Source of the DNA: Christensenella tenuis
Lineage (GTDB): Bacteria; Bacillota; Clostridia; Christensenellales; Christensenellaceae
Reading direction: 5' to 3'
Assembly: GCF_014287795.1 (NCBI RefSeq)
Contig: NZ_JACOON010000005.1
Span: 62,001 to 126,000, forward strand
Length of the DNA: 64,000 nt
The position numbers and the translations under genes were made by a program. Positions 52,436 to 61,554 of this stretch are shown piece by piece. The first letter of the stretch is position 1; each line of letters starts with the position of its first letter. The notes beneath the pieces are model-generated. The model made no database searches and had not been told where the DNA came from. It worked only from the letters and a program-made list of their open reading frames with translations.

Positions 52436-54010
52436 ATGAAACAAAAATGGATCGCAGTTCTTATGGCGGCGGTATTTATGCTTTTAACCGCTATGGGATG
52501 CGCAAAAGAGGAACAAGCGGGCGCGGAGAATCCGGACGCTTACAGGAATCGGTTTGAAGCGGCGGCGGTAAGCAGGCAGCTCGATTCCGTGGAGGGAGTG
52601 ACGAGCGAGCGCATCCTTGAGACGGAAGGTGATGTTTTGATATCTGTGGATTATCCCGTAGTTACAGGCGCGCCTGATATTTCCGCAGAGATGAAAACAT
52701 TCGCGGAGGGGAAACTTGCGGACTTCCGCACGGCCGCAGAGGCGGCATCCGCGGAACATAAAAATGAGACGAGCAGCCTTATGGTGACATATAAGCCATA
52801 CCGGACGGAAGGCGGCCTGCTCAGCATAAAGTTTACGACGGAATCAAAGCTGGCGGGTCAGGAAACAGCGGAAGAAATAGATGCTTTTGTGTATGATACC
52901 GCGGCGAATAAAAAGCTCGGACTTACGGATGTGTTTGATGCTGCGCAGGATTATTTAACCCCTATTGCGCAGGAGGCGCAGGCTTATCTGCAAAACAACG
53001 AGGTCCTGCGCAAAACTGTGAATGAGGACCAGATCGCCAAGGGGGCGGCTCCTTCGGAAGAAAAATATGCGGATTTTGCGCTCGCGCCGGATAAGGTGTT
53101 GTTTTTCTTTAACAGGGGAACCATTGCGCCTGCCGAAGCAGGAAGTTTTGAAGTGGGAATTCCCCTTGCAAAGCTTGCAGGCGTGCTGAACGAGGAAAAT
53201 AAGGAAGCGGTCCTTGGGGCGGAACAGGCAAGCGCGGTGCAGGCCGCGCAGGGCGCCGTCCCTGCCGGCCCCGCCGAAACGGATATCCAGCAGATCAGGA
53301 CGCGCGACGGATTTATGACCGCCAAAAGCATTGAAGGAATCGATCCGATGAATGATAAGGTGATTGCCATTACTTTTGACGATGGCCCGCACGAGACCCT
53401 GACGCCGAAACTCCTGGATATTCTCAAGGAAAACGGCGTCGTCGCAACCTTTTTTATGCTAGGCCAAAATGCGGAAAAATATCCGGATATTGTAAAACGC
53501 GCCTACGACGAAGGGCATGAAATCGGGACGCACAGTTGGGACCACAGGGATTCATGGCCCAATCTCTCGATGGGTGAGCGTTTAGACCAGTATACGAAAG
53601 CCAATGATGCAATTCAGGCTGCGACCGGGCTGCGTACACTGATCGACAGGCCGCCCTACGGCGCGATGACGGAAGAAATGGCCGCCCAGATTGGCCGGGA
53701 ACAGATTATATGGTCGGTAGACCCGGAGGACTGGAAATACCGGGATGCAGACGAGGTTTATGACCGCGTCGTCGACGGGACGGACAGCGGCGGATATGTG
53801 CAGGACGGCGGAATTATATTATCGCATGATATCCATGCAACAACCGTGGAAGCGTTCGCGCGGATTATCCCGAGGCTCAAAGACGAGGGGTATACGTTCG
53901 TGACCGTTACACAGCTGATGCAGATTGCAGAGGCGCGCGGACAGGATATGGAGAAATATAAATTTTTCAGCGCGCCGGCAGCGGCGTCTGCAAGCAAAAA
54001 CGAAGATTAA
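52436..54010 (+). CDS. PdaC-like polysaccharide deacetylase lipoprotein
   Basis: A 524-residue lipoprotein (cysteine near residue 22). Residues about 60-245 form a DUF3298/DUF4163-type domain, as in Bacillus PdaC. After a linker, the NodB deacetylase domain (about 295-505) has motif TFDDGPHET, the zinc His motif THSWDH, RPPYG, DPEDW and LSHDIH. It removes acetyl groups from peptidoglycan or other polysaccharides outside the cell. It is the first of three tandem paralogous genes, each with its own promoter. Confidence 0.92.
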   Translation: MKQKWIAVLMAAVFMLLTAMGCAKEEQAGAENPDAYRNRFEAAAVSRQLDSVEGVTSERILETEGDVLISVDYPVVTGAPDISAEMKTFAEGKLADFRTAAEAASAEHKNETSSLMVTYKPYRTEGGLLSIKFTTESKLAGQETAEEIDAFVYDTAANKKLGLTDVFDAAQDYLTPIAQEAQAYLQNNEVLRKTVNEDQIAKGAAPSEEKYADFALAPDKVLFFFNRGTIAPAEAGSFEVGIPLAKLAGVLNEENKEAVLGAEQASAVQAAQGAVPAGPAETDIQQIRTRDGFMTAKSIEGIDPMNDKVIAITFDDGPHETLTPKLLDILKENGVVATFFMLGQNAEKYPDIVKRAYDEGHEIGTHSWDHRDSWPNLSMGERLDQYTKANDAIQAATGLRTLIDRPPYGAMTEEMAAQIGREQIIWSVDPEDWKYRDADEVYDRVVDGTDSGGYVQDGGIILSHDIHATTVEAFARIIPRLKDEGYTFVTVTQLMQIAEARGQDMEKYKFFSAPAAASASKNED

Positions 54011-54024
54011 AATAAAGACGGCGT

Positions 54025-54058
54025 AAAAAGCAGCCGCAGGTTTTGCGGCTGCTTTTTT
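54025..54058 (+). terminator. Terminator after the first deacetylase gene
   Basis: Arms AAAAGCAGCCGCA/TGCGGCTGCTTTT followed by TT. Confidence 0.9.
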
Positions 54059-54081
54059 GCGCATGCAAATAACCGCTGTGT

Positions 54082-54110
54082 TTGCAACTTTGATACAAGT
54101 ACATTATAAT
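54082..54110 (+). promoter_or_regulatory. Promoter of the second deacetylase gene
   Basis: TTGCAA (54082-54087), 17-base spacer, TATAAT (54105-54110). Confidence 0.7.
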
Positions 54111-54152
54111 CTAGAGAACGGTATTTCGGGACCGCTGAAAGGATAGGGCATC

Positions 54153-55082
54153 ATGAAGAAAATGCTTTGTATCATTTTGACAATATTGTTTTGCGCCGCG
54201 CTTCTGGCGGGATGCGGCGTTGGCAGTGCGGGGACTGCTGCACAGCCGACGGTAATTACGGGCGGATCAACTGCCGCTGCAACCGGTGAAACTGAAAAAG
54301 CCGAACCAACGGCAACGCAGGAACCGGCGCCCAGCCCTACGCCGGAAAGCGGTACGGATATTCCGCAGCTCCAGGCAAAGGAGGGTTATATGCAGCCGGG
54401 AAGCCTCGAAGGCATCGACCCTCTGAACGATAAAGTGGTCGCGCTTACCTTTGATGATGGGCCAAACCCGGTCAAAACGCCGGAACTTCTGGATATTTTA
54501 AAGGAAAATGACGTAGCCGCAACTTTTTTTGTGATAGGAAATCTTGTGGAAGACTATCCGGACGTTGTAAAACGGGAATATGAAGAAGGGCATGAAATTG
54601 GTACGCACAGCTATACCCATCCAGAAGCGTCGGAGTGGAAGAGCCTGTCCGCCGCAGAGCAGCTTGAGCAATATACGAAGGCCAACGATGCAATCGAGGC
54701 GGCAACCGGCCTGCGTACGCTCTTTGACCGTCCGCCGGGCGGGAATCTGACGGAAGAACAGGCGGAGGAGATTGGACGTGAACAGATCCTTTGGTCAACA
54801 GACCCGGAGGACTGGAAGTATAAAGATACGGATACGATTTATGAGCACGTCATGAACGGCTGGAACGGCGGCGTGGTACAAGACGGCGCTGTGGTCCTGT
54901 CCCATGAAATTTACCAGTCCACAGTGGATGCGTATGCGCGTATTATTCCGGAGCTCAAGGAAAAGGGCTATAAATTCGTTACAGTCTCGCAAATGATGCA
55001 AATTGCGGAAATTAGGAATGGGTCGCTCGACTATTTGTTCAAGAGCGCGCAGACTGCAAAGGAAGCTGACGGGGAAGAATGA
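54153..55082 (+). CDS. Polysaccharide deacetylase lipoprotein, diverged copy
   Basis: A 309-residue lipoprotein (lipobox LAGC near residue 21) with a short Thr/Pro/Glu linker and a NodB domain (about 90-290). It has TFDDGPNPV, THSYTH, DPEDW, but RPPGG instead of RPPYG and LSHEIY instead of LSHDIH. Two of the five motifs are therefore changed compared with its neighbours, which may alter or weaken activity. GAAAGGAT site before the ATG. Confidence 0.9.
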   Translation: MKKMLCIILTILFCAALLAGCGVGSAGTAAQPTVITGGSTAAATGETEKAEPTATQEPAPSPTPESGTDIPQLQAKEGYMQPGSLEGIDPLNDKVVALTFDDGPNPVKTPELLDILKENDVAATFFVIGNLVEDYPDVVKREYEEGHEIGTHSYTHPEASEWKSLSAAEQLEQYTKANDAIEAATGLRTLFDRPPGGNLTEEQAEEIGREQILWSTDPEDWKYKDTDTIYEHVMNGWNGGVVQDGAVVLSHEIYQSTVDAYARIIPELKEKGYKFVTVSQMMQIAEIRNGSLDYLFKSAQTAKEADGEE

Positions 55083-55132
55083 CGGAAGAGCCGCGCGCCG
55101 GGCGCTTTATTGATATACGCCGATAAGGGATG

Positions 55133-55162
55133 TTTACAATATCATGGTATATGTATTATAAT
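55133..55162 (+). promoter_or_regulatory. Promoter of the third deacetylase gene
   Basis: TTTACA (55133-55138), 18-base spacer, TATAAT (55157-55162). The segment before the start (CCGCTGAAAGGAA) resembles that before the second gene, showing common origin. Confidence 0.7.
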
Positions 55163-55203
55163 TGAAACGGCGGTTCCCCCAAGACCGCTGAAAGGAATAA
55201 CGA

Positions 55204-56169
55204 ATGAACAAAAGAGTAAAACTGGTCTCTATTGTACTTGCGGCACTGATGGCCGCCGTCTTTACGGCAGGGTGCAGCGGCGCGGGAAGCGCAGCGGAAG
55301 CCTCTGCTGTGCCTACGGTAATCACAACGACTCCAACAGAGGAGCCGTCCGCTGAAGCGACGGCAGAACCGACGGCAACGCCGGAGCCCACGCCCGAACC
55401 GACGCCAGAGGTGACGACCAGCCTGGCGCAGTTGCAGGCGAAGGATGGATACATGCCTCCTAAAAGCCTTGACGGGATTGATCCGTTAAACGACAAGGTG
55501 GTGGCGCTTACCTTCGATGATGGCCCGCATCCGGAAAACACGCCAAAGTTGCTCGATATTTTAAAAGAGAACGATGCGGTCGCAACCTTTTTTATGGTCG
55601 GGACAAATGCAGAAGAGTATCCGGATATTGTGAAGCGCGTGTATGATGAAGGGCACGAAATCGGCACGCATAGCTGGAACCATAAAGACCTGATGACGCT
55701 TTCGCTGGATGAGATCATGACGAACCAGTATGGGAAAGCCAACGATGCCATCGAAGCGGCGACAGGCCTGCGGGCGTTGATTGACCGTCCGCCGTATGGT
55801 TCTATGTCAGAGGACATGGCGGAGCAGATCGGCCGCGAGCAAATCCTGTGGTCGGTAGACCCGGAAGACTGGAAATACCGGGATGCGGATACCGTATACG
55901 ACCACGTTGTAAATGGAACGGATAACGGCGGCTATGTGCGTGACGGCGGGATCATTCTTTCGCATGATATCCATGCCACGACGATCGACGCATACGAACG
56001 CATCATCCCGGCACTGAAAGAAGAAGGGTATAAATTTGTAACGGTAACACAGATGATGCAGATCGCCGAGATTCGCGGTAAGGACATAGAGTACCGCTTT
56101 GGGCATGCGCCTACGGCGGCAGAAGCTGCGAAAAACGGTTCGGAGCCCTCGGCGGGAACCGAGGAGTGA
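55204..56169 (+). CDS. Polysaccharide deacetylase lipoprotein, third copy
   Basis: A 321-residue lipoprotein (TAGC lipobox near residue 23), with a TPEPTPEPTPEV linker and a complete NodB domain: TFDDGPHPE, THSWNH, RPPYG, DPEDW, LSHDIH. All expected metal ligands and catalytic residues are present. It is very similar to the deacetylase part of the first gene. Confidence 0.92.
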   Translation: MNKRVKLVSIVLAALMAAVFTAGCSGAGSAAEASAVPTVITTTPTEEPSAEATAEPTATPEPTPEPTPEVTTSLAQLQAKDGYMPPKSLDGIDPLNDKVVALTFDDGPHPENTPKLLDILKENDAVATFFMVGTNAEEYPDIVKRVYDEGHEIGTHSWNHKDLMTLSLDEIMTNQYGKANDAIEAATGLRALIDRPPYGSMSEDMAEQIGREQILWSVDPEDWKYRDADTVYDHVVNGTDNGGYVRDGGIILSHDIHATTIDAYERIIPALKEEGYKFVTVTQMMQIAEIRGKDIEYRFGHAPTAAEAAKNGSEPSAGTEE

Positions 56170-56179
56170 TTTAACAAAC

Positions 56180-56222
56180 AAAAAACGGATGTGCATTTCA
56201 ATTGCACATCCGTTTTTTTTTG
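56180..56222 (+). terminator. Terminator of the deacetylase cluster
   Basis: A long perfect stem, arms AAAAACGGATGTGCA/TGCACATCCGTTTTT, followed by T. Confidence 0.93.
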
Positions 56223-56300
56223 TTGCCACATGAAGCGCGCGAATGGGATGGAAACCAAGCGCGGAACAAAAAATTTCTTGCCTATACGGTGAGGGACAGT

Positions 56301-56357
56301 ACAAAAAAATACAGAAAACCCCTGCCGTAGAATACTGCACTACGACAGGGGTTCTGT
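56301..56357 (-). terminator. Terminator after the 1220-residue surface gene
   Basis: On the minus strand the arms around AGAACCCCTG and CAGGGGTTTTCT pair over more than 12 bases and end in a T-rich tail. Confidence 0.8.
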
Positions 56358-56395
56358 CTTGTTTCCGGGAAGAAACAGGAACGGTCTGATTAACT

Positions 56396-59300
56396 TTAAC
56401 TATTGCGCCTCCTCATGGTGGAGACCGCACGGAAGATTACCGCGGCTGCCGCCGCCGCGACAAGGATCAACACCACCAGTGGAGTCGAAGTGTCGCCGGT
56501 TTTTGCGGTGCTTCCCGCCGAAGAACCGCCGCTTGTGGCATCCGTTCCGGTTTCTGCGCCGCCGTTAGGCGCTGCTTCCCATTTTGCATACAGCGTCAGG
56601 TCGCCGTTTACCGTATGTTCCGTAAATATCCAGGGGTTAGAGCATTCACTTTCCTGATACCAACCGCGGAACACATATCCGTCCCGCGTAGGTGCGGCTG
56701 GCTCTGCAACCAGCGCGCCGGATGCGATCTCTGTGACCGGAGCGACCTTTGTACCGCCCTGTGCGTCAAATGTCACCGTATACAGCGTTTGTGCCGCGGG
56801 AATCCACCGGGCGTACAATGTTTTGTTGCCTGTAACAGTATCGCGGTCAAAATCCCAGCAGGGATCGTCGCTTGTGCACGCGCAGCCTACGGTACGGTGC
56901 CAACCATCAAAAGTATGGTGTTCCCGCACCGGCGCTGCCGGGGCCTGTACCTTACTGCCCGAAACGATATTCGTGATTGGATCCACATTTGTTCCGCCCT
57001 GCGAATCGAAATCCAGCGTATACAGCTCAATGGGCTGTTCGTTTTCTTCCCATTGCGCATACAGGTCAAGGTCTGCATTGAGCGCGAAGATTTGCCCAAC
57101 TGTGTAGGCTGTCCCAGAGCCGTTTGCCTTTGTGTTCCAGCCGGTGAATGTGTAGCCGTTACGCCTGAGGGCATCCTGTCCGGAGACGGTAACGTCTGTC
57201 CCATCCGCGACTGTTTCGGGCGTGGGAGCCGCACCGCTGTCACTGCCATTCCCATAATAGGTCAGGGTATACTGCACGGCCGGGATGGGCGTCCATTCAG
57301 CGGTAAGGATCACATTGTTTGAAGGCATTGTGAACGTTGCATCGGGCTGGTAGACCGTACCTAGAGAGTCGTCCGCTTTCCAGCCGCCAAACGTAAAGCC
57401 TGTGCGCGTGGGCGGGGCCGCGTTCACTTGGTAAAGCACTCCTTCCTCTACGGTGTCCGTACCGGGAACCGTGCCGGCGTCCGCTCCATTGCCGGCGTAT
57501 GTCACAGTGTATTCTGCGGCAGCAGCTTTCCAATGTGCGTACAGCGTTTGATCGGTTGCGGTTACATTGCCTGTCACCTTTGCCCCGCCATCCGCCTGTG
57601 TGTACCATCCGTCAAAGACAAGCGTGCCGTTAGCAGGGAGGTCGCTGGTGAGCACGCCGATACTGCCGCCGGGATCCGTCACGAGGAAATAACCCGTGGA
57701 AGCTGTATCGTCCGCGTAATATTTGGAACCGTCGTAAGTAAGGCTGGGAAGCCCGCTCCATGCGCCTCCATTGGCGTCGAACTTCACGAACTTGATCTCC
57801 AGCGCGCCTGCGTCCGAATTGGAGCTGTCACGCGTAAATCCCCTTGCATCCGTGCCGTAGGCGGGCGCACCCGCTGTGTTATCCGCTTGGCCCGTGACTC
57901 CATCGTTCGGCTGGATGACGACGGTTGCAAGGGCAGAGGTATAGCTGCTGCCCGCTTTTCCCACCGCGGCGTGATGCGTGTTGTTTGCGCGCGGCTGCGG
58001 GGAAGTGCCGAATACGCTCTCTGCTGTAACATCTGCTGCAACAGCCGTACCGTTGTCGTAACCAACGTTGCCGCCAAGGTCGGTGCCATCCGTGATATCG
58101 ATGTTGCGGGATGCGTAGTTATTGCCGCCGTTTCCGCCATTGCCTACAAAAATATTGTTTTTGAAGGCCGCCGTGGGCCGCACCGCCGCATTCGCGGAAT
58201 CAATGTGTTCGCCCACCGCCGCTCCGGCCCCGTGTTTGCTTGCGTAATTGGGGGCAGTGTTGCCGATGAACGTGTTATTGGTAAAGTTGCCGGTCACATC
58301 GAGGGAAAGCTGCACCACGCCGCCGCTGTCTGCGGCAGCTAACAAATATTTGGTGGCCTTATTGCCATAGAACGTATTGTGGTTTATGTTCGCCACCACC
58401 ATGTCGTTCCGCCCTTCGAAAAAGAGCGCGCTGCCGTCGTCGCCAGCAGTGTTGCCGATAAATGTGTTATTGTCCACGTTCACCGTGCAAAGCACACTGC
58501 TGCTGTTGTTGTAGACGCCGATCGCGCCGCCGTCGCTGTTGGCGCCCTTGCCGGACACGCCGTTTCCTTCAAAATAACTGTAGCTGACATTCACGGTGCC
58601 GCCGTACTGGTAAAGGCCGATTGCACCGCCATAGCGTGAGGCCTTGTTTTCTTTGAAATAGGAACGCGTCACATTGATCGTTTTCGCGCTGCCGCCATAT
58701 CCGACGATTGCTCCCTGGATATAGCCGCCGTCCAGTGTGGAAGCGCTGTTTACAAAACTCGAATCTTCTACCGTGAGGTTCGTGCCGGCATAGACCGCGC
58801 TGCCATGGCCGCCGCGCTGGTTGCGCACATTTTCAAACAACGTGTTTTTGACGAGAACATCTTTTCCCTCGCTGATGCCGTGACCGTTGATTTCCGAAAA
58901 TGTACAGTCGTCCACGGTAATATTGCCGCTGTTTCCGGAGATGCCTGTCCCCGTAACATTCGTGACCGTAGAACCTGTGAGCCTGAGCGTATTCGCGCCG
59001 GCCGTGATGCCTGAGCCGTTCGTCACACCGTCAATGGTGGTATCTGTGACTTCTGCGCCGCCGCTGCCAAGCGTAATGGCGGTGGCGGCAATCGTCCTAA
59101 GTTCCGAACCGCTGATGGAAAGGAGGCCGCTTCCGCCGGATACGCCGTTTTTCGCGCCTTCTACTGTCATGGTATGGAGCGTGGCTGTCCCGGATGCTGT
59201 AATGGCTGTGTCCGAGATTGTATGGAAAGAGGAACCGGAGACGGTGAGCGTACCTGCGCTTGCCGCAACTCCTGCAGCCGCATCCGCGACATTGACGTTT

Positions 59301-60058
59301 GCGAGCGTCAGGGTGTCTGTACCGGTTGCGGCAACCGCTGTGCCGGAAACAGTACGAATCGTCACGGTATCGAGCCATGTGCCGCCGCCCGAAAGGACGA
59401 TGCTGCCCGCGCCGCCTGTGCCGTCCAGCGTTATGTTTTTCAGAGTAACGGTTCCCGTGCCTGTATTTGTGATACGGAAGTGCGCTCCGCCGGACGGGGC
59501 ATTCAAGGTAAGGCCGCCGCCGTCAATCACAACGCCGTTATTATGACTGATCGTCCATTCAGCCGTAGCGGGCATGGCTCCCGCAAGGGCAGGGTCAAGG
59601 CTGATCACCTTTCCGTCAACCTCAGCCTGCTCCACGGAATCTTTCAAGTTCTCCCAGGTCGTTGCCGTAATGTCTGCGCCCGGAATAAGCGACATGGGCG
59701 AAATCTCTGCTGCAGCTTCCTCTGCTGCAACCTCCTCTGCCGCAGTGTCTTCCGGAACGAAAGGAGATGGCGAAGGGCTATCGTCCGGTTCGGGTTCCCC
59801 TTCCGTTCCGGCCGTTTCTGCCGTTTCGGCTTCTTCTGCCGTTTCGGCTTCTTCTGCCGCTTCGGGAGTCTCTGTCCCGGCAGGCTCTAAGCCTTCTTCC
59901 GTTTCATTCGTATCTGTTTCCGTATGGCCTGTGTTCGATAACTCCGCAATCGGTAAATCAACATGGCCGGACGTTCCGTCCGCCATAGCCGTTGCGGTGA
60001 TAGCGAATAAGAAAATAATCACGAGCAGAGCCGTGGTTAGTCGCCGTATATTTTTCAT
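56396..60058 (-). CDS. Large surface protein with beta-helix, B-repeats and KTGDT anchor
   Basis: A 1220-residue secreted protein. Signal peptide ends near AMADG (residue 25). A Glu/Thr/Ala-rich, low-complexity linker spans about 35-125. Residues about 130-740 are repeats of short strands with Gly, Asn, Thr and Val, fitting a right-handed beta-helix. Five InlB B-repeat (Listeria-Bacteroides, Flg_new) copies follow at about 755-1165, recognised by WKADDS-, LYAHW- and GYTFTGWNTKANGSG-type segments. The C-terminus has AKTGDTST, a hydrophobic helix and RRRNS tail, a sortase-type anchor like that of the protein at 39856. The ATG at 60058 has AAGGAG ten bases upstream; the longer frame is not preferred. 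Likely an adhesin. Confidence 0.85.
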   Translation of the reverse strand: MKNIRRLTTALLVIIFLFAITATAMADGTSGHVDLPIAELSNTGHTETDTNETEEGLEPAGTETPEAAEEAETAEEAETAETAGTEGEPEPDDSPSPSPFVPEDTAAEEVAAEEAAAEISPMSLIPGADITATTWENLKDSVEQAEVDGKVISLDPALAGAMPATAEWTISHNNGVVIDGGGLTLNAPSGGAHFRITNTGTGTVTLKNITLDGTGGAGSIVLSGGGTWLDTVTIRTVSGTAVAATGTDTLTLANVNVADAAAGVAASAGTLTVSGSSFHTISDTAITASGTATLHTMTVEGAKNGVSGGSGLLSISGSELRTIAATAITLGSGGAEVTDTTIDGVTNGSGITAGANTLRLTGSTVTNVTGTGISGNSGNITVDDCTFSEINGHGISEGKDVLVKNTLFENVRNQRGGHGSAVYAGTNLTVEDSSFVNSASTLDGGYIQGAIVGYGGSAKTINVTRSYFKENKASRYGGAIGLYQYGGTVNVSYSYFEGNGVSGKGANSDGGAIGVYNNSSSVLCTVNVDNNTFIGNTAGDDGSALFFEGRNDMVVANINHNTFYGNKATKYLLAAADSGGVVQLSLDVTGNFTNNTFIGNTAPNYASKHGAGAAVGEHIDSANAAVRPTAAFKNNIFVGNGGNGGNNYASRNIDITDGTDLGGNVGYDNGTAVAADVTAESVFGTSPQPRANNTHHAAVGKAGSSYTSALATVVIQPNDGVTGQADNTAGAPAYGTDARGFTRDSSNSDAGALEIKFVKFDANGGAWSGLPSLTYDGSKYYADDTASTGYFLVTDPGGSIGVLTSDLPANGTLVFDGWYTQADGGAKVTGNVTATDQTLYAHWKAAAAEYTVTYAGNGADAGTVPGTDTVEEGVLYQVNAAPPTRTGFTFGGWKADDSLGTVYQPDATFTMPSNNVILTAEWTPIPAVQYTLTYYGNGSDSGAAPTPETVADGTDVTVSGQDALRRNGYTFTGWNTKANGSGTAYTVGQIFALNADLDLYAQWEENEQPIELYTLDFDSQGGTNVDPITNIVSGSKVQAPAAPVREHHTFDGWHRTVGCACTSDDPCWDFDRDTVTGNKTLYARWIPAAQTLYTVTFDAQGGTKVAPVTEIASGALVAEPAAPTRDGYVFRGWYQESECSNPWIFTEHTVNGDLTLYAKWEAAPNGGAETGTDATSGGSSAGSTAKTGDTSTPLVVLILVAAAAAAVIFRAVSTMRRRNS
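59812..59867 (-). repeat. 18-bp tandem repeat in the surface gene
   Basis: Two full units and two partial units of an 18-base sequence (GCCGTTTCGGCTTCTTCT on the plus strand) encoding AEEAET-type residues in the linker. Confidence 0.8.
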
Positions 60059-60095
60059 ATGTACAATACTCCTTCTGTTCTTTTCATGTCTGCCG

Positions 60096-60548
60096 CTAAA
60101 CTTCGAGGGCAGCGTACTCCCACGCGGCAGACTTTCGCTTTTCTGTTTTTGGGCATAGGTCGCGGATGTGGACGCTGTCAAGCCGCGCTATAAAACCGTC
60201 CTGAAGTTCCTGGAAAAAAGTGTGCACGGTGCACCATTCCGCCGCATCCCTGCTGCAAAAACGGTCTTCCTCAAGGCAGCGGTTGATTTTGATATCGCCT
60301 TCGATTACCTTCACTACGTCGTAAAGCGTCGCGTTCTCCGCGTTTTTGGCGAGCTGGTAGCCGCCGTTGCAGCCCTGGACAGACTGGATCAGTCCTGCTT
60401 GCTTCAACACGCAGGTCAGCTTCATGAAATACAAATATGTAATTCCCAGCTTTTCCGACAAATGAGTCGCTGTGGACAGCCTGTTATTGTTTTCGTGCAG
60501 ATAACACAGGATGCGTATTGCGTAATCGGTTGCAAGTTGAAATTTCAT
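60096..60548 (-). CDS. Rrf2-family transcriptional regulator
   Basis: A 150-residue Rrf2 regulator with a winged helix (KFQLATDYAIRILCYL, LSTATHLSEKLGITYLYFMKL, QGCNGGYQLAK). Three cysteines, C91, C98 and C106 (spacing x6 and x7), lie where IscR and NsrR carry Fe-S cluster ligands, though with different spacing. The ATG at 60548 has AAGGAGG. It is in the same orientation and 37 bases before the surface protein gene, so it is probably co-transcribed and may link surface expression to iron, oxygen or nitric oxide (inference). Confidence 0.88.
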   Translation of the reverse strand: MKFQLATDYAIRILCYLHENNNRLSTATHLSEKLGITYLYFMKLTCVLKQAGLIQSVQGCNGGYQLAKNAENATLYDVVKVIEGDIKINRCLEEDRFCSRDAAEWCTVHTFFQELQDGFIARLDSVHIRDLCPKTEKRKSAAWEYAALEV

Positions 60549-60735
60549 GTTTTCCTCCTTTGCTGGCGTTTTTGTATCGCAGACCAACCTTGGCCTATCA
60601 GGTATTCCTTAAGTCTGCAAAATAAATTCAGCTTATTACTTATGATAGATTACCGGAGGAGACAAATATATACTTGGGGAAGGGATGCACGAAGGAAGGA
60701 TGACAAAAGTGTGATTTCTAAAATGTGATAAATGG

Positions 60736-60764
60736 TTTTCATTTTACGGGCGTTGATATATAAT
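60736..60764 (+). promoter_or_regulatory. Promoter of speDE
   Basis: TTTTCA (60736-60741), 17-base spacer, TATAAT (60759-60764). Confidence 0.6.
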
Positions 60765-60804
60765 GAAATCATAAAGAAAACAGTTCTGTGTGCGGAGGCA
60801 TGGT

Positions 60805-61554
60805 TTGCAAAAGCTGAAATTATATGGGTTCAACAATCTCACGAAAACGCTGAGCTTTAATTTGTACGATATTTGCTATGCCAATACAAAAGAGGACAGG
60901 CAAAGCTATATCGAATATATAGATGAATGTTATAACGCGCGCCGCCTGACGGAGATTCTGACGGATGTGGCGCGCCGGATCGGCGCACAAGTCCTGAACA
61001 TCGCGGAGCAGGATTACGAACCGCAGGGCGCGTCCGTTACGATGCTGATTGCGGAAGAAGAAGTTCCCGCGAGTCTTGTGGGGCATCTCGATAAAAGCCA
61101 CCTGACGGTACACACCTATCCGGAAAGCCATCCCCAGAACGGGGTTTGTACTTTTCGGGCAGACATCGACGTTTCCACCTGCGGGGAAATATCGCCGCTG
61201 AAAACGCTCGAAAAGCTCATTACAAGCTTTGATTCGGATATCATTACCATGGATTACCGCGTACGCGGTTTTACCCGCACGGAAACGGGAGGAAAGGTAT
61301 TCATGGATCATGACATCATGTCCATCCAAGATTATATCCCGGGGCATATTCTGGAAAAATATGAAACCTACGATGTCAATTTGTATGAAGAGCGTGTGTT
61401 TCATACGAGCATGGTTTTAAAAGAATATGATCTTGATAATTATTTGTTCAATCTGGATGCGGCAGACCTCAAGGAGAAGACGCGCGCACGGATTGAACGC
61501 AACCTTGAACGGGAGATGAAGGAGATTTTTTATGGCAGGAATTTCGAAAGATGA
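60805..61554 (+). CDS. speD: S-adenosylmethionine decarboxylase proenzyme (long bacterial type)
   Basis: A 249-residue enzyme that makes decarboxylated SAM for polyamine synthesis. The N-terminus LKLYGFNNLTKTLSF matches E. coli SpeD. Autocatalytic cleavage would occur between Lys97 and Ser98 in LDKSHLTVHTYPE, generating the pyruvoyl group. The TTG at 60805 is chosen as start because GGAGG is 6 bases upstream and the sequence begins as in E. coli; the frame could start at GTG 60790. Its last 23 bases overlap speE. Confidence 0.93.
   Translation: MQKLKLYGFNNLTKTLSFNLYDICYANTKEDRQSYIEYIDECYNARRLTEILTDVARRIGAQVLNIAEQDYEPQGASVTMLIAEEEVPASLVGHLDKSHLTVHTYPESHPQNGVCTFRADIDVSTCGEISPLKTLEKLITSFDSDIITMDYRVRGFTRTETGGKVFMDHDIMSIQDYIPGHILEKYETYDVNLYEERVFHTSMVLKEYDLDNYLFNLDAADLKEKTRARIERNLEREMKEIFYGRNFER

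Noticed and set aside
59812..59867. Short tandem repeats considered as a CRISPR array
   Set aside because: They are in-frame 18-base codon repeats with no unique spacers.
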